From the NCBI GenBank assembly GCA_022759345.1, contig JAEMPK010000032.1:1-6181 (forward strand): a DNA stretch of 6,181 nucleotides, read 5' to 3'. The DNA comes from Pyrobaculum sp. GTDB lineage: Archaea; Thermoproteota; Thermoprotei; Thermoproteales; Thermoproteaceae. Below the pieces are notes generated by a model, which did not search any database, was not told the origin of the DNA, and worked only from the letters and a program-made list of their open reading frames with translations. Position numbers and translations under genes: made by a program. This document shows, in pieces, positions 1 to 3,975 of this stretch. How positions within the stretch are numbered: the stretch's first letter is position 1; each line of letters opens with the position of its first letter.

Positions 1-54
1 GCGTCTAATGCTGATGAAGGCTTAAGGCGTTGACAGAACAGAAGGAGACCCCTC

Positions 55-70
55 AAACCCCACCGGGTTT
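55..70 (+). terminator. Small hairpin followed by pyrimidine-rich tract, possible terminator of an upstream gene
   Basis: A perfect six-base inverted repeat (AAACCC at 55-60, GGGTTT at 65-70) with a four-base loop is followed by TCTCTCT at 71-77. If a gene on the + strand ends just left of the window, this could be its 3' stem-loop. Two of the three + frames read open from base 1 and stop at 25 or 33, so the tail of such a gene may be present, but neither tail can be recognised. Archaeal termination depends mainly on U-rich tracts and this tract is C-interrupted, so the call is weak. Confidence 0.25.
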
Positions 71-94
71 TCTCTCTACGGGCCATGGTCCGTT

Positions 95-109
95 GATAAT
101 TTTTAAATA
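95..109 (+). promoter_or_regulatory. BRE + TATA box of the RAM-domain gene
   Basis: GATAAT (95-100) matches the archaeal BRE pattern RNWAAW and runs into TTTTAAATA (101-109). The centre of the TATA-like element is about 25 bases before the ATG at 130. No Shine-Dalgarno sequence lies between them, so transcription should start at or next to the A of the start codon, giving a leaderless mRNA. Confidence 0.7.
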
Positions 110-129
110 GGGGGGCGTATTTTCTATTT

Positions 130-372
130 ATGGTGGAGGCGTTTGTGTTCATAAACACGGAGATCGGCGCAGAAGACGAGGTGATGGACGCGTTGGTTAA
201 AATACCCGAGGTTAAGGAGGCATTGATTGTTTACGGGCCTTACGACCTTGTGGTGCGGATTTCAACAGACACCGCCGAGAACTTGAGGAAGTTAATCAGC
301 GAGAAGATCAGAAAGATGCCGAAGATTAAAAGCACCACCACGTTGATTATAGCCAAGTCAATTGTAAAGTAG
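130..372 (+). CDS. Stand-alone Lrp/AsnC ligand-binding (RAM) domain protein
   Basis: An 80-residue protein consisting only of the C-terminal effector-binding domain of Lrp/AsnC regulators (RAM or AsnC_trans_reg domain, a beta-alpha-beta-beta-alpha-beta ferredoxin-like fold). The family features are visible: an opening strand with VFINTEIG, a helix ending in IPEVKEA, the strongly conserved VYGPYDLVVRI (residues 34-44) and a closing strand STTTLII. The N-terminal helix-turn-helix present in full-length Lrp proteins of about 150 residues is absent. The ATG lies about 25 bases after a good TATA box, so the short form is real and not an internal start. Stand-alone RAM proteins assemble into ring-like oligomers and bind amino acids or related small molecules; some may co-assemble with full-length Lrp paralogues. 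Which ligand or partner applies here cannot be read from the sequence. The stop codon abuts that of rps6e with no base between. Confidence 0.9.
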   Translation: MVEAFVFINTEIGAEDEVMDALVKIPEVKEALIVYGPYDLVVRISTDTAENLRKLISEKIRKMPKIKSTTTLIIAKSIVK

Positions 373-819
373 TTACTGGGCAGTAGTTTCTTCAGTCTTC
401 TTTCCTTTTTCTAGTTCTTTAACTCCCAGCGGGATGGCTGGAGGGCCTGCATAGCCTTGTGGATACACCACCACGGCGTTAATCTGGACAATGGAGTCAG
501 ACACTGTGTTGCCTCTTATGAGTTTCTTCTTCCGCATTCCTTTCTTTGGGGGGCGGTAGCCGGGAGGTCCATCTGCCAGGATGTACCGCTTCACCGGCCC
601 CGGGATGCCGGGGTGCATAGGGGCGCCTTCAATGCCGCTTCCGCCGGTGATTTTAATCTTTGCGCCTTTTGGCAACTCTATAAAGTCTTTTAACACTGTG
701 CCGTCTATCTCGTCGCCTATTTTAAGGCCGACGAAGCGTTGAGCCAATGGGTCTTTAATCTCGAACTGCCTAGCCTTGCCTGAGATGGGGTCTGAGAGTA
801 CAAGCTTGAAGGTAGGCAT
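373..819 (-). CDS. rps6e: 30S ribosomal protein S6e
   Basis: Small-subunit ribosomal protein shared by archaea and eukaryotes, with no bacterial counterpart (bacterial S6 is unrelated). The 148 residues match the usual archaeal length; the long basic, phosphorylated C-terminal extension of eukaryotic RPS6 is missing, as expected. Conserved landmarks: N-terminal beta strand FKLVLSDP with K-ARQFEI, the GDEIDG turn (35-40), the signature TGGSGIEGAPMHPG (58-71), then the basic GYRPPKKGMRKKK (87-99) and RGNTVSDSIVQIN (102-114). The tail from residue 134 is Lys/Glu/Thr-rich and probably flexible. The ATG at 819 is preceded by a TATA box centred about 24 bases upstream and no Shine-Dalgarno, so the mRNA is probably leaderless. 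It converges with the RAM-domain gene (zero spacing) and diverges from the 208-residue gene. Confidence 0.98.
   Translation of the reverse strand: MPTFKLVLSDPISGKARQFEIKDPLAQRFVGLKIGDEIDGTVLKDFIELPKGAKIKITGGSGIEGAPMHPGIPGPVKRYILADGPPGYRPPKKGMRKKKLIRGNTVSDSIVQINAVVVYPQGYAGPPAIPLGVKELEKGKKTEETTAQ
401..420 (+). terminator. T-rich tract inside rps6e antisense strand, possible terminator of the RAM gene
   Basis: Downstream of the RAM gene stop, the + strand reads TTTCCTTTTTCTAGTTCTTT. It is the complement of the Lys/Glu-rich C-terminal tail codons of rps6e. U-rich RNA is the main intrinsic termination signal in archaea, and no other space exists between the two convergent genes, so this tract is the natural place for RAM-gene transcripts to end. 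This is inference from composition and position. Confidence 0.35.
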
Positions 820-838
820 GGGGGCGTGGGAGCCGTGG

Positions 839-854
839 TTTTAAAAACATTTCT
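839..854 (-). promoter_or_regulatory. Symmetric TATA box shared by rps6e and the divergent 208-residue gene; BRE points to rps6e
   Basis: The only TATA-like element in the 47-base gap between two divergent genes is the palindrome TTTTAAAA (839-846, centre 842.5). It lies 23.5 bases from the A of the rps6e ATG (819) and 24.5 bases from the G of the GTG (867). On the - strand it is preceded by AGAAAT (849-854), which fits the BRE pattern RNWAAW. On the + strand the flank is GC-rich (GCCGTGG) with no BRE. The rps6e direction should therefore be the stronger one. Confidence 0.6.
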
Positions 855-866
855 TTCTTCTCCCAA

Positions 867-1493
867 GTGGAGTTTGTGATTCCCCTCTGTAGGCCGTGGC
901 GTGATTTTCAAGAGGCTACTCTCATAGTTAAGGAGGGCGGCGCGTTGGTGGTGGGCCGTACTGGTGGAGGCTTCGACGAGAGGTCTATGGCTGTGGAGGA
1001 TGTGGCGGATTTAGTCACGCCATACATGAGGCTGTACGACTGGTTAGGTAATGAGACGGGCAGAGTGTTGGGCGTCGAGTACAGAGGCGCCGCAGGTAGC
1101 GTCTTGGAGTGGCTTAGGGCTCACATCTCGTTTATAGACGAGGCGGGGGCCAGCTGGGGCAAGATAATAGACGGCGTAGGGCCCTTCTCTGTACGTCGTT
1201 TCCTCAAGAGGGTGTACATGCCCTACAGCGGCCACGCCTTGACGCTCACCTACGTCGCCTACCCCTTCCCAGACGCAGTTGTGGCCGCCGATAACAAGGG
1301 TAGGACGATGGCGATAGGTAGCGTCGTGGTGGAGTGGGGCGGCGTGAGGGTGGCGTCTGCAGGCCTCCGGACGTTGGCAGGCGCCTTCCTGCTGGCTCAG
1401 GCGGCGCCTGAGCTGCTTCCCGAGCTTAAGGAGTTGAAAAAGATTTTGGAGGAGTTTGTGACGCGTTTCGTCTCTACCTCGGCGTGTCAGTGA
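867..1493 (+). CDS. Unrecognised conserved-looking soluble protein, 208 residues
   Basis: I do not recognise the family. The protein appears alpha/beta and soluble. Residues 17-30 form strand-turn-strand (ATLIVKEGGALVVG) followed by a glycine turn (32-35); 42-60 look helical; 121-133 and 151-163 contain hydrophobic strands (HALTLTYVAYPF, SVVVEWGGVRVAS). The end (165-201) is helical, with a Leu/Glu/Lys-rich stretch at 181-197 that could pack against a partner. There is no signal peptide and no clear membrane helix. The GTG start at 867 is supported by its 24.5-base distance from the centre of the shared TATA box; no in-frame ATG lies upstream. The 3' end overlaps the convergent 117-residue gene by 20 bases. 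Its GC-rich codon use resembles that of the neighbouring genes, so it is a resident gene. Divergence from rps6e could link its expression to growth, but this is speculative. Confidence 0.85.
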   Translation: MEFVIPLCRPWRDFQEATLIVKEGGALVVGRTGGGFDERSMAVEDVADLVTPYMRLYDWLGNETGRVLGVEYRGAAGSVLEWLRAHISFIDEAGASWGKIIDGVGPFSVRRFLKRVYMPYSGHALTLTYVAYPFPDAVVAADNKGRTMAIGSVVVEWGGVRVASAGLRTLAGAFLLAQAAPELLPELKELKKILEEFVTRFVSTSACQ

Positions 1494-1827
1494 CGTCGAA
1501 GGCTAACTCGCCCCATTCCTTCGTCTTTGCCTTGATGTCCAGCTTGTGTGCGCCGGGGGAGAGCGTAGTTCCGGCTAGTAATATAGTCACCTCGTCTCGT
1601 ACATTGAATTTTTGACCCGCAGTTGCCAATTCAGACGCGCCTTTTTTCTGTCCTCCAGCTATTACGAAGATTTTTTCCGGCGGCACCTTCTGTCCGTCTA
1701 CCGCTATCTCAAGGCCTATAACAGTCGCCGGCGCCAGCGAGTTTTTAAGTCTGAAGGTGGCGCCCTCGGGGGTATTCGTCAAGCTTCCTTGTACGTAGAG
1801 CTGCCTCAGAACTGCCGGTGGTAGCAT
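1474..1827 (-). CDS. Small beta-rich protein resembling the DUF6379 / C-glycoside deglycosidase beta-like family
   Basis: A 117-residue protein, probably a beta sandwich. From memory the pattern fits DUF6379, the family related to beta subunits of C-glycoside deglycosidases and to small archaeal proteins sometimes mislabelled hydroxymethylglutaryl-CoA reductase: an opening MLPPAVLRQLYVQGSL, FRLKNSLAPATV (25-36), IAVDGQKVPPEKI (41-53) and LSPGAHKLDI (89-98), closing with WGELAFDVTD (105-114). No alpha subunit (TIM-barrel) partner lies in this window, so an enzymatic role is not supported here. A longer reading from a TTG at 1869 would add 14 residues, but it would place the TATA box inside the gene. 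The ATG at 1827 lies 26.5 bases from the TATA centre and gives the family-like N-terminus. The 3' end overlaps the 208-residue gene by 20 bases. Existence of the gene is well supported; the family name is moderate. Confidence 0.8.
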   Translation of the reverse strand: MLPPAVLRQLYVQGSLTNTPEGATFRLKNSLAPATVIGLEIAVDGQKVPPEKIFVIAGGQKKGASELATAGQKFNVRDEVTILLAGTTLSPGAHKLDIKAKTKEWGELAFDVTDTPR

Positions 1828-1847
1828 ACGTGAGACCTCAGATCTGC

Positions 1848-1864
1848 TAATATATATTATCTTA
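1848..1864 (-). promoter_or_regulatory. BRE + palindromic TATA box of the 117-residue gene
   Basis: TAATATATATTA (1848-1859) is a 12-base palindrome centred 26.5 bases before the ATG at 1827. On the - strand GATAAT, overlapping its edge (complement of 1857-1862), fits the BRE pattern. This position decides the start codon of the gene. Because the box is symmetric it could also fire rightward, giving a transcript beginning near 1879 with a leader of about 15 bases before the ATG at 1894. Confidence 0.6.
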
Positions 1865-1866
1865 GC

Positions 1867-1882
1867 CAAAAATTTAAAGGAG
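1867..1882 (+). promoter_or_regulatory. A/T-rich TATA-like element and possible GGAG ribosome site before the 92-residue gene
   Basis: AAAAATTTAAA (roughly 1868-1878, centre about 1873) lies only about 21 bases before the ATG at 1894, slightly close for a leaderless start. GGAG at 1879-1882 sits 11 bases before the ATG and could act as a ribosome site if transcription instead starts from the upstream palindromic TATA box at 1848-1859. Either reading is possible. Confidence 0.4.
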
Positions 1883-1893
1883 ATACAATATAC

Positions 1894-2172
1894 ATGCTTC
1901 CGTTAAGTAAACTGGAGATACTTGAAGAAGGGGGGTATCAAGTGGTTAGACGAGGGCGGGAGGTGGAGATAATATTCATAACGCCCACCATAGGAGATGC
2001 GGCGTCGGATCCGGAGCTGGGAGGCGAGAGGCGTCGGTTCGTGGTGAAGGGCGTGGTGGAGGGCGACTGGGTAAGGCTGACAGAGGCATATGTCGAAGAG
2101 CCAACTGGCGAGAGGAACAGAGTAAACATCCGCGATTTAGAGCTTTGGATCCAGTATATAAATAGCTTGTAA
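1894..2172 (+). CDS. Unrecognised small beta-rich protein, 92 residues
   Basis: I do not recognise the family. The 92-residue protein alternates hydrophobic and charged residues in the manner of a small beta sheet: KLEILEEGGYQVVRRG (6-21), REVEIIFITPT (22-32), RRFVVKGVVEGDWVRLTEAYVEE (46-68). It ends in a likely helix (IRDLELWIQYI, 79-89). It has no cysteine, signal peptide or membrane helix, and it is acidic in several turns. The ATG at 1894 is the first in-frame start after the promoter-like elements. The gene diverges from the DUF6379-like gene over 66 bases. Its last codons contain a TATATAAATA motif (2155-2164), so a promoter for the next unit may begin within it. The overlapping long reading on the opposite strand has a Ser/Thr/Pro-rich shadow composition and is not credible. 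Confidence 0.75.
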   Translation: MLPLSKLEILEEGGYQVVRRGREVEIIFITPTIGDAASDPELGGERRRFVVKGVVEGDWVRLTEAYVEEPTGERNRVNIRDLELWIQYINSL

Positions 2173-2183
2173 AAACTTATAAC
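2169..2183 (+). promoter_or_regulatory. Strong BRE + TATA promoter facing the gene-less interval
   Basis: GTAAAA (2169-2174) fits BRE pattern RNWAAW and CTTATA (2176-2181) fits the crenarchaeal TATA pattern YTTAWA exactly. Transcription would start near 2203-2206, at the first GC-rich hairpin, about 16 bases before an ATG at 2220. A second A/T motif, CATATAG at 2193-2199, is centred about 24 bases before that ATG and could give a leaderless message. A third, TATATAAATA at 2155-2164, lies inside the preceding gene. No intact gene follows, so something here is, or once was, transcribed. Confidence 0.5.
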
Positions 2184-2200
2184 GTTGAGCATCATATAGA

Positions 2201-2252
2201 GCCCCCGGATCGGGGGCAGATGAGCGGCGGACACTTGAGGCGGCCCCGCCGC
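2201..2252 (+). other. Two tandem GC-rich perfect hairpins at a predicted transcript 5' end
   Basis: GCCCCCG (2201-2207) and CGGGGGC (2211-2217) form a seven-base stem with a three-base loop. Immediately after, GCGGCGG (2224-2230) and CCGCCGC (2246-2252) form a second seven-base stem around a 15-base loop that itself holds GGCGG facing CCGCC. Both stems are almost pure G-C inside an otherwise A/T-leaning stretch. G-C stems of this kind are typical of stable RNAs in hyperthermophiles. They could be the head of a structured RNA, a leader controlling translation from the ATG at 2220, or leftover coding sequence. Confidence 0.4.
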
Positions 2253-2723
2253 GATACCTGCGCTGGGAGTCTCGGGAAGTTGTATGATAGGAGGATCCCT
2301 GTCTATTTTGAGTTGAGAAGCTTAGTGAGACGTGTTTGTTAGCCGCAGAGACCCAAAACGAATTGCGTTGATAAACAATATGAGGGGTTCCTCGATGCTT
2401 AGTCGAGCTACGGCTAAGTATACGACCTACCGACGATAGGGTCTCTCGCCGGATTCAGAACAATGTAATCGATGAGATTACGTCTCTTCTGTAGGTGCCT
2501 AGATACAACAAGAGGTAGTTGAAACCCAGTTGGAGAGACAAGTTGCAGAATGCTACCGGTACTCAGAAGATATTCAACAAAATTTGCCGTCCTTTTACAG
2601 CGGATATGCCTTCCCTACCTTCCAGAATGCCGCGTTACATAAAGGCCTTCTAACCTTCCTCCACAACGCAAGGAAGCGTTAGATGCGCTTAAGGATTTAA
2701 TACAAGGCCTAATAGGGCAGTAA
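2220..2723 (+). pseudogene. Probable decayed protein gene with several frameshifts, family not recognised
   Basis: Reading + from an ATG at 2220, protein-like sequence continues for about 500 bases but changes frame repeatedly. Segment 1, 2220-2342, includes YDRRIPVYFELRSLVRR. Segment 2, 2329-2436, is one frame on and includes FVSRRDPKRIALINNMRG and SRATAKYTTYRR. Segment 3, about 2435-2491, is again one frame on and includes SRRIQNNVIDEITSLL. Segment 4, 2503-2682, includes VVETQLERQVAECYRYSED and YSGYAFPTFQNAALHKGLL. Segment 5, about 2658-2723, includes RKEALDALKDLIQGLIGQ then TAA. Joined, they would make a mostly helical protein of about 165 residues. Individual segments (36-59 codons) could be open by chance; their order, the shared strand, the upstream promoter and the terminal hairpin argue for one broken gene. 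GC is clearly lower than in neighbouring genes, hinting at acquired DNA. Sequencing errors or a non-coding RNA are alternatives. Confidence 0.4.
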
Positions 2724-2746
2724 GTTGCATATATACGTTGCAACTT
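2722..2746 (+). repeat. Inverted repeat at the stop codon of the gene remnant, possible 3' hairpin
   Basis: AAGTTGCA (2722-2729) and TGCAACTT (2739-2746) are perfect eight-base complements separated by a nine-base A/T-rich loop (TATATACGT). The stem begins on the last two bases of the TAA that ends the decayed reading frame. A hairpin in this position suits a transcript 3' end. The ATATATA loop could alternatively be a TATA element facing either way, but no convincing gene follows it. Confidence 0.4.
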
Positions 2747-2773
2747 CAGCGGGAAGAACAGGCGCCGTAGCGG

Positions 2774-2890
2774 TTAGCTGTTTCTAGATAACTGCGCCGT
2801 GGCGTAGTACGTGTTGAACATCGACGGGAAACTTACTTCTGGATGCGCCGGCTCGATGTCGCCTAATGTGATTTTCAAACCACGGGCGGC
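2774..2890 (-). other. Short open continuation in the tpiA frame after its stop codon
   Basis: Directly after the tpiA stop (2891-2893) the same frame stays open for 38 codons to a TAA at 2774-2776. A TTG at 2878 could start a 34-residue peptide reading LKITLGDIEPAHPEV then FPSMFNTYYATAQLSRNS. The composition is protein-like and not low-complexity. However, 38 open codons are unremarkable in this GC-rich DNA and no promoter is evident. It could be a tiny gene, a relic fragment of a longer gene or chance. The rest of 2747-2890 shows nothing else I can name. Confidence 0.15.
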
Positions 2891-3568
2891 TTACGCAGTT
2901 GTGAGCGGTTTCGCGAGTTCCATTATCTTCTGGTAGTGGTCTTTGGCCTTTACCGCTGCGCTCGCCAGCAGAACCCCCTTAGTGCCCAGCTTCAGCGCCG
3001 CCTCCACGTCTTCCCCCGACTCTATGCCTGCACCGGTGATCACGGCCACGTCTGGGAAGTGCGTAGAGACGAGGCGCACCGTCTCCACAACCGTCTCCGG
3101 CTTGTACTTCGACACGGCCCTGCCGGTGCCTATCAGCTCCGGCGGCTCCACCGCCACGGCGTGCGGGCCCAGCGCCGCGGCGGCTAGGCTTGTCTTGGGG
3201 TCCGGGGCGCACGTCACCACGTCTAGGCCAGCCGCCTTCGCCCTAGTCACGAGCTTGGCTAGGTCGTTGAGCCTTAGGGGGGCTTCGCTGTGGTTCAGGA
3301 TTACGCCGGAGGCGCCGGCAGCTTTGATGTTGTCCACGGCCACGTGTGAGGTGTATGCGCCAGGTGCCTCCACGTCGGCTCCTTGGGCGTAGACCGGGAT
3401 CTCCACCGACTGCGCCACAAGCGCCAGCTCGAGGTGGTTAGGCGCCACCGCTATGTTGACGCCGAGCTCTCTTGCCACCTTTTCGGCGGCTTTCGCTATC
3501 TCCACAGCCCTACGTCCAGCGGCTTCGCCGTAGGCCTTGAAGTTTATTATTAGGATTGGTAGCTTCAT
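2891..3568 (-). CDS. tpiA: Triosephosphate isomerase (archaeal short type)
   Basis: Interconverts dihydroxyacetone phosphate and glyceraldehyde 3-phosphate in the cytoplasm, in the lower glycolytic and gluconeogenic pathway. The 225 residues match archaeal TIMs, which are about 25 residues shorter than bacterial or eukaryotic ones and form tetramers, as established for Pyrococcus and Thermoproteus. All key residues are present: Asn9 and Lys11 in INFKAYG, His93 in ILNHSE, the catalytic base Glu141 with mobile loop 6 in VEPPELIGTG (140-149), and phosphate-binding glycines in TGAGI (178-182) and GVLLASA (198-204). The ATG at 3568 is followed at once by the expected first beta strand (LPILIINFKAYG). 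A TATA-like TTTTAATA on the - strand is centred about 22 bases upstream, so the message is probably leaderless and monocistronic. The gene lies downstream of the membrane-protein gene, separated from it by a terminator-like hairpin. Confidence 0.97.
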   Translation of the reverse strand: MKLPILIINFKAYGEAAGRRAVEIAKAAEKVARELGVNIAVAPNHLELALVAQSVEIPVYAQGADVEAPGAYTSHVAVDNIKAAGASGVILNHSEAPLRLNDLAKLVTRAKAAGLDVVTCAPDPKTSLAAAALGPHAVAVEPPELIGTGRAVSKYKPETVVETVRLVSTHFPDVAVITGAGIESGEDVEAALKLGTKGVLLASAAVKAKDHYQKIMELAKPLTTA

Positions 3569-3586
3569 GACGAACAGTAGGCCAGG

Positions 3587-3594
3587 TATTAAAA
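3587..3594 (-). promoter_or_regulatory. TATA-like element of tpiA
   Basis: On the - strand TTTTAATA (complement of 3587-3594) is centred about 22.5 bases before the tpiA ATG at 3568, with no ribosome-binding sequence in between. The preceding bases (GTTTCC) are a poor BRE. The element lies just beyond the hairpin that follows the membrane-protein gene. Confidence 0.5.
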
Positions 3595-3628
3595 GGAAAC
3601 GTGTTGAACCTGGTGTACCTAGGTCAAC
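3595..3628 (-). terminator. Bulged hairpin plus T-rich tract between the membrane-protein gene and tpiA
   Basis: The sequence next to the stop codon of the 109-residue gene folds back on itself: GTTGA-CCT-GGT (within 3603-3614, one extra A) pairs with ACC-AGG-TCAAC (3617-3628, one extra T). This gives 11 pairs with two single-base bulges and a very small loop. On the - strand it is followed by GTTTCCTTTT. A hairpin then T-rich RNA exactly in the intergenic gap suggests transcription from the right ends here, before the tpiA promoter. Confidence 0.4.
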
Positions 3629-3958
3629 TTAAGCCCTCTTGACTAGGGCGAGAAACGCCAAGACAGCCACCACCAGTAGGTAGATAAACAGCGGGACATG
3701 TTCGACGGCGAGGCCGCCGAATCCCCCAACGGGCGACCACAACGTGCGGGACACCCTGCCGGCGTTGAAGGCCGCAACTAGGAGAAGCGCGGCGTAGACG
3801 CCGCGGCTTGGCCTCCGCATCACCAGCCAGGCAAACGCACCGTAAACCACTGCCAGCACCACGTTTTCAGCCACTAGGAGAGGGGGGAGACCCACTAAGT
3901 TTATGCCGAGGTACCCCACCGCGAGCAACAGGAGGAGTACGGCTAGGATCTTTTCCAT
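3629..3958 (-). CDS. Small integral membrane protein, four predicted helices, function unknown
   Basis: A 109-residue, strongly hydrophobic protein with four likely transmembrane helices at about 4-29, 31-47, 53-70 and 86-107. Short polar links hold the charges: MRRPSRG (47-53) between helices 2 and 3, RVSRTLW (68-74) after helix 3, and a basic KRA end. The helix 2-3 loop is basic and so probably cytoplasmic, which would put both termini on the cytoplasmic side too. I recognise no transporter, enzyme or cofactor motif; there are no cysteines and the only histidine is His87, so no metal site is evident. The ATG at 3958 is 25 bases from a TATA-like element that overlaps the end of acnA. Its place between acnA and tpiA is probably not functional, because promoter and terminator signals separate all three. 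Confidence 0.8.
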   Translation of the reverse strand: MEKILAVLLLLLAVGYLGINLVGLPPLLVAENVVLAVVYGAFAWLVMRRPSRGVYAALLLVAAFNAGRVSRTLWSPVGGFGGLAVEHVPLFIYLLVVAVLAFLALVKRA

Positions 3959-3975
3959 GGGGAGGGAAATGACCT

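Noticed and set aside
11..33. Possible C/D box sRNA (TGATGA at 12-17, TTGA at 30-33)
   Set aside because: The C box lacks the usual leading purine, the D' box is TTGA instead of CTGA, and no C' or D box follows at the expected spacing.
33..50. ACAGAA-containing stretch recalling the RNase P RNA core
   Set aside because: No matching partner segment for a P4 helix is visible in the first 130 bases; a six-base match is expected by chance.
1938..2234. 98-codon open frame on the - strand
   Set aside because: It is antisense to the 92-residue + gene, has a Ser/Thr/Pro-rich shadow composition and no promoter suited to its start, whereas the + gene has promoter-like elements and a credible beta-rich sequence.
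2201..2890. SRP RNA, RNase P RNA, tRNA or CRISPR array in the gene-less interval
   Set aside because: No conserved SRP helix 8 motif, no tRNA T-arm or acceptor pairing, and no regularly spaced repeats were found; the only structures are the local hairpins reported.
2809..3609. 11-base direct repeat ACGTGTTGAAC at 2809-2819 and 3599-3609, flanking tpiA
   Set aside because: Several 11-base matches are expected by chance in a window of this size, and there is no further flanking similarity or target-site structure to suggest insertion.
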